64,000 nucleotides of DNA from Hungatella sp. UBA3048 (GTDB taxonomy: Bacteria; Bacillota; Clostridia; Lachnospirales; Lachnospiraceae): assembly GCA_002367105.1 (NCBI GenBank), contig DFCS01000050.1:77112-141111 (forward strand), given 5' to 3'. Numbering within the stretch: the stretch's first letter is position 1; each line of letters begins with the position of its first letter. The position numbers and the translations under genes are program-made. The notes beneath the pieces are model-generated. The model worked only from the letters and a program-made list of their open reading frames with translations. It did no database searches and was not told where the DNA came from. Below, piece by piece: positions 53,201-61,413 of this stretch.

Positions 53201-55735
53201 GCAGAACAGCTGATCTTTGATATGGTATTTGAAGGGATCGAGCCATTTATCTATCATGGTCTGTGCATGGATATGGTATCGGGAAGAGATATTACCAGAA
53301 AGACCTCAAACGACAAAACAAGAGGCGCTGGAATCATGGATGCCATGATGCTGATGGGTAATGCCATGCCTGCAGAGCAGCAGGATCGTTTTAACCGCAT
53401 GATGAAATATTTCATTGGGATGGATGAAGATTATTATTACAGCCACAGTACCCATATTGCTTCTTTAATGAAGGCAAATCAGATCATGAAAGATGCTTCC
53501 ATTGAACCGAGGAGTGAGTATGTACTTCACAGGCTGTTTGCAGGTATGGATAAGCTGGTACATATTATGCCGGAATTCGGATTCGCTTTATCCATGCATT
53601 CCAGCCGTACGTACGGGCATGAGCTGATCAACGATGAAGGCAAGCGTACCTGGAATGTGTCCGATGGTATGACATACCTCTACAACTATGACAGAGACCA
53701 GTACGGGGAAGGCTACTGGGCTACCGTAGATCCCAAGCGTCTGGCAGGAACGACCACAGAATATGTAACCCGGCCCAACGGCGCCGGTGACCGGACAAAG
53801 AATATTTACAGTTGGGCAGGCGGTTCCAGTCTTGGCAGTTACGGTGCGGCAGGAATGCATTATAAGACCCTGGGCAACAGCGGCAGTACCAGATCAGGCA
53901 CGGACGCTAAAAAGTCCTGGTTCATGTTTGATGATGAAATCGCAGCTGTGGGAAGCGGGATCACTTCCTCCACCGGAAATTACGTGGAGACCATTATTGA
54001 CAACCGTAGGCTTAATAAGGACGGAAACAACGAGGTGCTGTTCGATGGGGAAGCAAAGGATATCAGGGACGATGGTGAGGAACGTGTATCAAAAGGAACT
54101 AAAATAGCCGGTGTCTCCTGGATCCATCTGGAGGGAAATGCGGCAGGCTCTGATATCGGCTACTATTTTCCTGAGAAAACCGATGTCATGGCACTGAAAG
54201 AAAAGAGGACCGGTAACTGGAATGTCCAGGGAACCAGTGAAGGGGAGGAGACAAACCAGTTTGCCACATTTTGGTTCGAGCACGGGAAAAAGCCATCGAA
54301 TGCGGATTATTCCTATGTGATTCTCCCTGGTAAGACTTCGGAAGAAACGGAGCAGTACTGCGAAAGCCCGGGTATTGAAGTCCTGGAGTGCAGCGAAAAC
54401 GCCCATGCAGTCAGAGAAAAGGATCTGGGAATCACGGCAGTGAACTTCTGGAATAACAAGGCAACGACTGCGGCGGGGATCACATCCAATAAAGCCGCTT
54501 CTGTAACAATGCAGATCAATGGAGATGAAGCAACCGTAGGGGTGTCGGATCCCACCCAGGAGAACAATGGTACCATTGAGATTTCACTCCCTTATATAGG
54601 CGGAGATATTAAAGAATCCCATGCCAATGTAGAGGTGGTTCAGAAATCACCGTTTATCAAGCTGGCTGTAAGGACAGCAGGAATGGCAGGCCGGACCAGC
54701 AAGATCACATTAAAGGTTCAGGAACCTAATACATGTGAAATCATCGGTATTTCCGGAGAGTTTGAACGGATCAAGGCAGCCCCCGGAACAAAGTTTACGG
54801 ATCTGCAGCTCCCAAAGACGGTGGAAGCCTATGACAACACCGGAGGCACCCGCACACTGGATATCTTATGGGAGAGAGGGGATTATCAGAAAGACGTATT
54901 AGGGATCTATGATTTAACGGGGCAGCTGTTATTGCCTGAGGGGCTCTGCAACACGGCGGGGTTTACCCCACAGATCCGGGTCCAGGTGGGCGGCGAATCC
55001 ACACCGGTCATGGACAATGTTTACGTACAGGGCGGATCAGACAGCAATAAAAATTTCAACGGTTCTTCCTACCTGATTGTAAAAAATGATGGGGGAGCAC
55101 AGAATTATACCAGAAAATCCCTTATGAAGTTCAGCCTGGAACAGGTGCCGGAATCCGCTCAGGCATTTTATCTGACCTTTGAGCTGTCCGGTACGCCAAG
55201 TGCGGATTTTACCAGCGCGGATATTTATCAGGTGGAGAGCGATTGGGAAGAGGCAACGGTAACCTTTAACAGTTTCCCAACCCGCATTGGTACAAATCCG
55301 GCAGCTTTCTTTACAAAAGCAATGACATCCGATAGCCTGATCCAGAAGCTTGATGTATCGGAAGCTGTTAGCAGGGCTAAAAAGAACGGAGACACTGAAA
55401 TCTCCTTTGAGATCAGCATACCAACGGCAGCAAAAAATAATTACCTGGACATTCACTCTTCTAAAACTGCCAAAGAAGGAGCCATAAAGCCGTTACTGGA
55501 ATGGAAATCCGATTATGTACCGGAAAAGGTTATAAAAAAGAATTTAAGCTTTATTATCGATATGGCTTCCAATATCAATGCAGAAGATTACAGCAATGTG
55601 GATGAGGCAGGTCTGACACAGCTGCTTGAAGAAGCAAAACGAGTTCTCCAGGATCCGGATGCAGAAATGGAAGAAATTCATGAATTGGAGAGACGTTTGA
55701 CTCAGGAACTGGTAAAATATAGAAGAAAGCTGTAA
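50228..55735 (+). CDS. giant secreted PL8-type polysaccharide lyase with LamG and metallophosphoesterase modules
   Basis: A 1,835-residue secreted multi-domain protein. Signal peptide 1-25; LamG lectin-like domain about 50-275; helical linker; calcineurin-like phosphoesterase about 347-625 with VIADVHI, GDFTQSG, GNHDVRG, MGHNA and MSGHIHNG; PL8 lyase core about 640-1480 with NWWHWEIGGP near 847, DGSFIQHQALSYMGGYG near 950 with the catalytic His and Tyr, and SGRDITR near 1018; DNRLRE module about 1590-1765; a FIVAR-like helical end. PL8 enzymes cleave hyaluronan, chondroitin or xanthan by beta-elimination. The phosphoesterase fused in front is unusual; its metal ligands appear complete. Confidence 0.88.
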   Translation: MKVKWKKICGAALICSILMETLIYAAPIPGSPAFNTDQNALETVLNDGLVMHSSFDESSISGSRVKDQTGRGNDGTIYGQPAFVKGIRGNGVSVNNGSKAGQPNTKADHYISYGQTGDLKFGTEDFSLSFWMKTENHGQNNGTILSNKNYISGSNIGWALGNFNNVSDVDMRMNVSGTGNSRVEVKGIPANDDKWHHVAGSFDRDGDMTVYLDGEKYSSASMTGHKGKSVDTGLDFILGGDGRGCYGMSGCTVDELRVYKKAVSASTVKTIYEAEGVMAAVEQMKKQLASIKPGSQYSLDGIRAMEQEIENVEKELEGMTAAAAMAAVSSLKEKYNEFLEGSEPLCSFQVIADVHIKSDNLSETNAVNFIAGLKDMKTIDPDSLGVLNLGDFTQSGTEAQYRGIYNIMDQYSPVSDDKVIMALGNHDVRGFNSADWNKDETVISAYWPAAKGLYLKHNKRYMPGSGETLYFDRWLGGYHFIVLNTENGLKDTMYLSGEQLNWLEKTLAENASPDKPIFVMGHNALKDSHWRSNILLDFGNQDSKVKEIFARYPQVIYMSGHIHNGFGVAEAIDREYGTMIDLPSYNETENGVKEAGTGYHVKIYEDSVVFKARNFKTSAWLPEYDITVALPGLPYLYKKAKSLNPGAYTPESYGKILKLMEEGKLVFQKEYDQSKLTYENVAPPGVSLFTREVRDRIHELASELSSAMNAQPVDSQFQELREKWLVTLLGGELDTGNEAVRTYIRGLDDKAGEYWNTMIKGNDESRTNLWSDLDMSYIKGTGAQAKVHSGNVAVTFYRLKDVAIAWATKGCQLYQNEEVKKELILALDFMNEHHYNSSDEKNPVFGNWWHWEIGGPIAFQDTALILYEDLTPDQIDRYAAAVNRFTNVCDRPSGYPGSPAMTGANLIDKGMVVVQTGLLTNNRDKFYHVKKAYKTVFEYVTTGDGFYEDGSFIQHQALSYMGGYGSQLYEKLSILFSVFSGTDFELTYEDHAEQLIFDMVFEGIEPFIYHGLCMDMVSGRDITRKTSNDKTRGAGIMDAMMLMGNAMPAEQQDRFNRMMKYFIGMDEDYYYSHSTHIASLMKANQIMKDASIEPRSEYVLHRLFAGMDKLVHIMPEFGFALSMHSSRTYGHELINDEGKRTWNVSDGMTYLYNYDRDQYGEGYWATVDPKRLAGTTTEYVTRPNGAGDRTKNIYSWAGGSSLGSYGAAGMHYKTLGNSGSTRSGTDAKKSWFMFDDEIAAVGSGITSSTGNYVETIIDNRRLNKDGNNEVLFDGEAKDIRDDGEERVSKGTKIAGVSWIHLEGNAAGSDIGYYFPEKTDVMALKEKRTGNWNVQGTSEGEETNQFATFWFEHGKKPSNADYSYVILPGKTSEETEQYCESPGIEVLECSENAHAVREKDLGITAVNFWNNKATTAAGITSNKAASVTMQINGDEATVGVSDPTQENNGTIEISLPYIGGDIKESHANVEVVQKSPFIKLAVRTAGMAGRTSKITLKVQEPNTCEIIGISGEFERIKAAPGTKFTDLQLPKTVEAYDNTGGTRTLDILWERGDYQKDVLGIYDLTGQLLLPEGLCNTAGFTPQIRVQVGGESTPVMDNVYVQGGSDSNKNFNGSSYLIVKNDGGAQNYTRKSLMKFSLEQVPESAQAFYLTFELSGTPSADFTSADIYQVESDWEEATVTFNSFPTRIGTNPAAFFTKAMTSDSLIQKLDVSEAVSRAKKNGDTEISFEISIPTAAKNNYLDIHSSKTAKEGAIKPLLEWKSDYVPEKVIKKNLSFIIDMASNINAEDYSNVDEAGLTQLLEEAKRVLQDPDAEMEEIHELERRLTQELVKYRRKL

Positions 55736-55752
55736 GGAGCAGGGGAAAAACA

Positions 55753-56772
55753 ATGAAACAGAAAGCGCGCAGATGGTACGTGACAATAGGAACGGTTGTA
55801 TTCTTAGCTTTATTCATGGCTGGGATCTGGCGGCTGAAAGCCTCTTCCCATGAAGTGATAAAAATTGGAAGTTACACCATTACTCAGGACCATCTGGCGC
55901 TTTATGAAAATGACTGCCGGGCCGAAGTTACGTCCTATTTTTACAATAAGTATCAGCTGGATCCAAATGAAAACGGATTTTGGGAGACTAAAATCCAGGG
56001 CGAGGTCCCAGAGGAGGTATTAAAACAAAAGGCGATGGGACGCCTTTACCGGGATACGGTGGAACGCATAAAGGCTTACCAATCTGGGATCCCTGCGGAT
56101 ATTACTCTGAAAGACATGAAAAGATCCCTGGAGAAAGAGAACAGAAAACGGCAGTCCTCCCAAAGCGTTTCTTACGGTCCCGGACAATATGGACTGATGG
56201 AATATATCTCCAGAACGCAGATGGAAGTGAGGGATGAACTGAAGGGAAAGCTCATAGAGGAAAAATTAAAGCCTTCCGAGGATCAGCTTATGGAAATCTA
56301 CACAAGTGCAGATCCAACCCTGTTTGATAAGGGGTGCAGAGCCAGGATCGGAATCTATATGTATTACGGCATGAAGGCAGGAGAATATCCGGAGGAGCTG
56401 AAAAAGGTCTGGAGCTTTGTGGAGAAAGGATTTGCCGAAGGAAAAGAGCCTGCAGATATCGTCAATGAGATCAATAAAGTATCAGAAGTTAAAATTGAAT
56501 ACGAGGAAGTGGAATATGATACAGCAGATTTTCCAAGAGATAATCAGGAAATGAGCTGGCTTGCAGAACAGACCCGGACAATGGAGCCGGGGCAGAGCAG
56601 CGGCGTAATGGACTACGGGCCCTCCCAGGGTATCTTAAAGGTACTGGATAAACATGATTACGGAAGGTCGGGTTATGAGGAATCTGTGACGCTTCTAAGG
56701 AATCTGTGGCTGGATAGAGCCTATGAGGAATACATAAAACAATGTATGGAAGAGTATGGGTATTCCTTTTAA
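55753..56772 (+). CDS. membrane-anchored PPIase-like (SurA/parvulin-type) protein
   Basis: A 339-residue protein with one N-terminal membrane segment (residues 9-28) and an external part. The order of a SurA-type N-terminal helical region followed by a C-terminal parvulin-like strand set (GQSSGVMDYGPSQGILKVLDKHDYG) suggests a foldase, although the parvulin core is weak. It is 17 bases behind the lyase gene, so its likely job is folding of the exported lyases. It could also be a protein of unknown function with a SurA-like fold. Confidence 0.6.
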   Translation: MKQKARRWYVTIGTVVFLALFMAGIWRLKASSHEVIKIGSYTITQDHLALYENDCRAEVTSYFYNKYQLDPNENGFWETKIQGEVPEEVLKQKAMGRLYRDTVERIKAYQSGIPADITLKDMKRSLEKENRKRQSSQSVSYGPGQYGLMEYISRTQMEVRDELKGKLIEEKLKPSEDQLMEIYTSADPTLFDKGCRARIGIYMYYGMKAGEYPEELKKVWSFVEKGFAEGKEPADIVNEINKVSEVKIEYEEVEYDTADFPRDNQEMSWLAEQTRTMEPGQSSGVMDYGPSQGILKVLDKHDYGRSGYEESVTLLRNLWLDRAYEEYIKQCMEEYGYSF

Positions 56773-56810
56773 AGAATCCAGTTTTATACGGCGTTGAACT
56801 TGGAGAAAAA

Positions 56811-56885
56811 GTGAAGTAAAAGAGCGGAGTAAAAAAGCGGAGTAAAAGACAGAGTAAAGATCGGAGTAAAAGAGCGGAACATAAG
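56811..56885 (+). repeat. short purine-rich tandem repeat
   Basis: Five or six degenerate copies of about 12-13 bases built on the core GGAGTAAAAGA, with GGAGT/AGAGT/GGAAC at 56826, 56839, 56851, 56863 and 56876. It lies between the PPIase-like gene and the YesN-type regulator and contains no open frame. Confidence 0.65.
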
Positions 56886-57044
56886 ATCGAACGATTAAGA
56901 GATGCGAATTACGATACGGGTTAATGAACCGGAATACCATAAGAGAAGATACCTCGGCCCATAAATCAATGAGATAAGCACAATGGGATCCTAGGCGAAG
57001 GTATAAATGCAGGTAACCGTAAAAATTCCTTTGGAGTAATAAAT

Positions 57045-58655
57045 ATGTATCGGATTATGATTGTAGATGACGAACCGCTGATTCTGGCAGGGGTGTCTTC
57101 TCTTTTAAACTGGGAAGAGCATCAATGTAAAATAGTCAGAAAGGTCTCAAATGGCCGCCAGGCTCTTGCACAAATGGAAGCTCTCCGGCCGGATATTGTG
57201 ATAACGGATATTGGAATGCCAGTCATGGATGGGATCAGTTTTATGAAGGCATCTGTTGAACGAGGATATGCGGCATCTTTTATTCTCTTGTCAAACCTGG
57301 AAGAATACTCTCTGGTGAAAGAAGCGCTGCGTCTGGGAGCCGTTGATTATCTCATAAAGCTGGAGCTTGATGAGGAGATGTTACTCGAAGCTCTGGAACG
57401 GGCCAAAGACAGATGCAATCTAACCCATCGGAGGATAGGGCTGATGGAAGGCGGAGAGGTAACCGCAGACGAGCGCATTCAAAATTATTTCAGGCATATT
57501 TTGATTTGCGATGCGGATGCGCATCCGGATGAGAGGCTGTCTGTAATGATCCGGGAACGTTACCCGGTGCTTCTTTTGATGGTGATTCATTTTGATTACA
57601 AGCATGAGAGTTTTTCTGAGACATTTGCCTGGGCTGACCAGAAAAGAATCATAAATTTTGCGGAAAATATCATTCATGAAATGGTAAAAGGTTATTTTGA
57701 CAGATGCTGCCTACTGAAAAAGGAGCAAAAGGGTCTTATCCTTGTTCTTTCCCTGGAGGAAATGGATGATTATAAAGAGTCAGTGGAAGCAATGAGCATC
57801 AAGTTCCGCAAGGTGATCAGGGATTATTTTGACATTCCTGTGTCCATTGCGGTCAGCCGGCCTGCGAGGGAAGCGGAAGGAGTTCAGGATCTTTTTTACC
57901 AGGCTATAAGCACGATGAATGAAACGTATGATTACAGTTCCGGTGCGGTTGTATATTATTTAGAAAATTGTAAAGAAAATTTGTATCACAGCAGCAGCTT
58001 CAATATTAATTTTTTAAAGAAGGAATTAACAGGCATTATCCGTCAAAATGACCGGGACAGCTTTTCCAATACCATGAACCAGATCATTCAGCTGTTTGTC
58101 CAGTGTAAGCCATCCCGTTCCCAGGCGGTTAATGCATGCAGTAAACTTTATTACTATATTACATTCCTTTTGGAAGAGAGAGAGGACCAGAACTTTCCCT
58201 ATATATTAGATGTGGCAGGGCAGTTTAACCGGCTGTCTGATTTGAGTGCCGTGATCGCCTGGCTGGAGCGGTTCCGGGATCAGGTGGCAGAAGCTTTGGA
58301 GACCTATAAGGAGAGCGGGAAGGACAAGTATATTGAGCTGGTTCAGGAATATATCCGGGAGCATTACCGGGAAAAGATTACCTTAAATCAGATGTCCGCC
58401 CTGTTAAATATCAGCCAGGGACATTTAAGCAGCATTTTTAAAAAAAAGACAGGGAAAAATTTTTCGGATTATGTCTCAGAGGTTAAAATTGAAAAGGCAA
58501 AGGAGCTGATAGGAACGTATCAGTATATGATGTATGAAATATCAGATATGCTAGGTTTTGATACACAATACTATTTTAGTACTGTATTTAAAAAGATCAC
58601 GGGACATACTCCAAAGGAATATGAGAGTATTACAATAAAAAAGAACTGCTACTGA
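57045..58655 (+). CDS. YesN-type response regulator with AraC DNA-binding domain
   Basis: A 536-residue regulator. Receiver domain 1-125 with IVDDEPLI, the phospho-acceptor Asp in IVITDIGMPVMDG near residue 54 and a Lys in YLIKLEL; a middle linker of about 270 residues; and an AraC-type double helix-turn-helix at about 435-536 (ITLNQMSALLNISQGHLSSIFK and YEISDMLGFDTQYYFSTVFK). Proteins of this type work with a YesM-type sensor kinase and usually control carbohydrate genes. No kinase gene is adjacent here. It probably regulates the lyase operon upstream. Confidence 0.9.
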   Translation: MYRIMIVDDEPLILAGVSSLLNWEEHQCKIVRKVSNGRQALAQMEALRPDIVITDIGMPVMDGISFMKASVERGYAASFILLSNLEEYSLVKEALRLGAVDYLIKLELDEEMLLEALERAKDRCNLTHRRIGLMEGGEVTADERIQNYFRHILICDADAHPDERLSVMIRERYPVLLLMVIHFDYKHESFSETFAWADQKRIINFAENIIHEMVKGYFDRCCLLKKEQKGLILVLSLEEMDDYKESVEAMSIKFRKVIRDYFDIPVSIAVSRPAREAEGVQDLFYQAISTMNETYDYSSGAVVYYLENCKENLYHSSSFNINFLKKELTGIIRQNDRDSFSNTMNQIIQLFVQCKPSRSQAVNACSKLYYYITFLLEEREDQNFPYILDVAGQFNRLSDLSAVIAWLERFRDQVAEALETYKESGKDKYIELVQEYIREHYREKITLNQMSALLNISQGHLSSIFKKKTGKNFSDYVSEVKIEKAKELIGTYQYMMYEISDMLGFDTQYYFSTVFKKITGHTPKEYESITIKKNCY

Positions 58656-58715
58656 GTAAATACTGCGACGGGCCGTATCCGAAAGGGCACGATACGGCGT
58701 AACATGAAGAATAGA

Positions 58716-58741
58716 AAGGGAAAGGCGGTTGCCTTTCCCTT
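58716..58741. terminator. bidirectional hairpin terminator
   Basis: A perfect 11-bp stem (58716-58726 with 58731-58741) with a GGTT loop lies between the converging YesN-type and methyltransferase genes. An 8-bp stem at 58672-58679 with 58691-58698 precedes it. Confidence 0.6.
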
Positions 58742-58802
58742 AATCTGATTCTGAATTCGTCTTAATGCATGTTGACTGCACGAAACAGCCATAACACATT
58801 CG

Positions 58803-59393
58803 TTAGGAGAAGATATAAACTGCATTGAACCGGTCTTTTTTGTAAGGATCATAAAAACCGTCGCTGATATCCCAGCCGCGAAATTCATCCTTGGAAAACA
58901 ACAGGTGTTCATCCCGGTGAGAACGCATGGGGATCTCTCCGATCAGCACTCCCTTTTTGGCAACCCGAAGCAGTTCTTTTGTTGCCTTTTCTGCATATTC
59001 CTTATTATCAAAATACAGGTAGACGCCGTAGCAGATCACCTTATCAAAGGATTTATCCTTAAACGGTAAGTCTGCGGCTTCGCCGGTCAGGACCGAATTC
59101 TGTAAAAACTCGATGTGCTTTTGTACCAGGGTAGGGGAATAGTCAATGCCTACGTAATCACAGTCCAGATACTGAGCCAGGGCACCTGCACCGCATCCCA
59201 CTTCAAGGACCCTGTCATTTTTATGTATATCCAGCCGTCTGATGATCTGACTGGCCACTTCTTCCATATCTACCTTGGTGGCTTCATATCCGTCGTATGC
59301 CAGTAAGTCTGTAACGGAGCTGTCTGCCCGGCCTTTCCGGGTCCAGATCTGTTTCCAGGTTTCTTTTGATTCATTTTGCGTATTCATAATCAT
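58803..59393 (-). CDS. class I SAM-dependent methyltransferase
   Basis: A 196-residue enzyme with the SAM-binding motif VLEVGCGAGALAQYLD near residue 62, the acidic loop VGIDYSP and FDKVICYGVYLYF. It lies 12 bases behind the NTase/PLP fusion gene in the same direction and may methylate its product. The substrate is not known from sequence. Confidence 0.85.
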   Translation of the reverse strand: MIMNTQNESKETWKQIWTRKGRADSSVTDLLAYDGYEATKVDMEEVASQIIRRLDIHKNDRVLEVGCGAGALAQYLDCDYVGIDYSPTLVQKHIEFLQNSVLTGEAADLPFKDKSFDKVICYGVYLYFDNKEYAEKATKELLRVAKKGVLIGEIPMRSHRDEHLLFSKDEFRGWDISDGFYDPYKKDRFNAVYIFS

Positions 59394-59405
59394 TGTCTCC
59401 TTTAA

Positions 59406-61214
59406 TTAGCGTAATATGTGTTTCAGCGCATCCGCCAGACGTTCGTTGTCTGCCTCTGTTCTGACTGCAATGCGGATTATCTCTTTTCCTTCCATCCCTG
59501 GTTTGTGGGACAGATCCTTTACCAGAATGTTGTAGCGGTTTAACAATAGCTCCGCAATCTGTGTTGCCAAACAGCCATCTGTGATTTCACACATGATGAA
59601 GTTGGCCTGTGAGGGGTAAAGCTTCAACTGCCTGATGAAATGAAGGGACTGGTATAATTTTTCTCTGGTCCCCTTAAAATGCTCCAGAGCCTCCTGATAG
59701 TCTGATTGATACTTTTCAAAAATCTGAAGAAAATACTCAGCCAGAGAGTTGATGTTCCAAATGGGCAGTTCTTTCCGGACAAGGCTGATAATTTCCGGAT
59801 CGCTGCAGGTGAGGAGCCCAAGCCTCAGCCCTGGCACCCCGTAGGACTTAGAAATACTTTTAATAAGAACCAGGTTCGTATACTCATCCAGTATTTCCTG
59901 ACACATAAGCGACGGCGATTCCTCCGCAGAGGAGAAGTCAATAAAGGATTCATCCAGAATGAGTGTGATGCTCCTTGCCTTGCAGTATCTGGCAAGAGAA
60001 AGAACTTCTTTCTTTGGAATGTAATTTCCCGTGGGATTATCCGGGTTGACTAAAACCAGAGCCTCCAGTTCTTTATCGTTGTAAAAGTCCATGATATCCT
60101 TGGCGGTGTAAGTATAATCCGGAGTTGTAACGGAAAAATAAACGGCATTTTGGGCACAGGCCCCATACTCTTCAAAGGAAGGACGCAGGACTCCGACGGC
60201 ATTTTTAAAGCTGCGGAGCAAAGGCTTTATTAATTCTGCCGCTCCGTTACCGGTGAGAACCTGGTTTCTGTCCAGGCCCAGGGATTTCGCCGCCAGCAGA
60301 TTATTGACATCAAGACCGGAGGGATAGCTGGTGGTAAGGGCTTCAAAGCTGGCCTTGATTTCTCCCATGAAACGGCTGTTAGGAAAATAGGGGTTGACCA
60401 GGTAACAAAAATCCAGAAGGCCGGGGTACCGCCAGTAGCCGCCAAAGCGCTTTGATAACCGGGACAGTCTGCTTTGGGAATCTGTAAAAATAGATTCCGC
60501 AATATCTAAATCCTGTTCATCGTCGATTTCATACCAGAAGCCGTTTTCCAGTCTGCTGGCTTTTAAATCGTGGTCATCCAAAAGTGATATGACCTTTAAT
60601 ACCTGTTCATAATACTCATTGTTTCCCAAGGCCTTGCTGTACGCTTCCAGGAAGGGAACGTAGTGGGTGGTGGAAAAGTTGCGGCTGAACTTATAGATGT
60701 TGACAGTCTTATAGTAGGAATGAATATCCTCAAAACGGAAATCCTTCCTTGTGAGGAACTTCATAATATTGTCCTGTTCATCAAGCAGGACCACCGTCCC
60801 ATCCATCCAGCTTTCAAAATGGGCCACAAGTGCCAGATTGGGATAGGGGTCGTTTATGATCTGAGTCAGCACTTCCTGCTCGAAAATCAGATCAGATTCC
60901 AGCAAAATGGTATCATCTTTGAGAAGCTGGTCCTTAGCAAGGTAAAGGGAGTAGATATTGTTTGTTGTTTTGTAAACCGGATTGTCTATGTAGGTGACCG
61001 GAGTGGAGAGAGGGAGAGAGGATACAAAGGATTGCAGCTCTTCACCCTTATGCCCTGTTACAATGATGATCCGGTCCAAATGGAAATGATCCAACTGTTT
61101 CATCATGCGTTCGATCATAGGAATGCCATTTACGGTGACCATGCATTTGGGCTGGTTCTCTGTTAGCTTTTTTAAACGCCGTCCCATTCCGGCGGCCAAG
61201 ATAATTGCCTGCAT
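59406..61214 (-). CDS. fused nucleotidyltransferase / CobD-like PLP enzyme
   Basis: A 602-residue two-domain protein. Residues 1-230 form a LicC-like nucleotidyltransferase with the signature ILAAGMGRRLKKLTENQPKCM and the metal aspartate in LLESDLIF. Residues 245-602 form a fold-I aminotransferase-like PLP domain related to CobD and histidinol-phosphate aminotransferase, with GNGAAELI, NPDNPTGN, DESFIDF and the PLP Lys in SISKSYGVPGLRLG. The fusion suggests one path: a PLP step on a phosphorylated amino acid, such as decarboxylation of phosphoserine, then transfer to CTP. This is an inference from family knowledge. It has its own promoter at 61262-61290. Confidence 0.85.
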   Translation of the reverse strand: MQAIILAAGMGRRLKKLTENQPKCMVTVNGIPMIERMMKQLDHFHLDRIIIVTGHKGEELQSFVSSLPLSTPVTYIDNPVYKTTNNIYSLYLAKDQLLKDDTILLESDLIFEQEVLTQIINDPYPNLALVAHFESWMDGTVVLLDEQDNIMKFLTRKDFRFEDIHSYYKTVNIYKFSRNFSTTHYVPFLEAYSKALGNNEYYEQVLKVISLLDDHDLKASRLENGFWYEIDDEQDLDIAESIFTDSQSRLSRLSKRFGGYWRYPGLLDFCYLVNPYFPNSRFMGEIKASFEALTTSYPSGLDVNNLLAAKSLGLDRNQVLTGNGAAELIKPLLRSFKNAVGVLRPSFEEYGACAQNAVYFSVTTPDYTYTAKDIMDFYNDKELEALVLVNPDNPTGNYIPKKEVLSLARYCKARSITLILDESFIDFSSAEESPSLMCQEILDEYTNLVLIKSISKSYGVPGLRLGLLTCSDPEIISLVRKELPIWNINSLAEYFLQIFEKYQSDYQEALEHFKGTREKLYQSLHFIRQLKLYPSQANFIMCEITDGCLATQIAELLLNRYNILVKDLSHKPGMEGKEIIRIAVRTEADNERLADALKHILR

Positions 61215-61261
61215 CGCATACTCCTTTGTTCAAAAATATAATATTTTATTAATTATTGAAC

Positions 61262-61290
61262 ATAATACCAGATTTATGAAGGACTGTCAA
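61262..61290 (-). promoter_or_regulatory. promoter of the NTase/PLP-methyltransferase operon
   Basis: On the minus strand TTGACA (61285-61290) is followed after 17 bases by TATTAT (61262-61267), about 45 bases before the gene's start. Confidence 0.8.
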
Positions 61291-61413
61291 TAGATGTGAA
61301 ATAAAAATATATTCCCGACAAATATTATCATGGACCTAATGGTTGATATCCGGCATTTCATGATTTATCATTGTAGTATCCGTTTCAATTAAGAGGAAAA
61401 AAGAAAGGGTGGA

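Noticed and set aside
56811..56885. Tandem repeat as a CRISPR array
   Set aside because: The unit is 12-13 bases with no unique spacers, and no cas genes are present.
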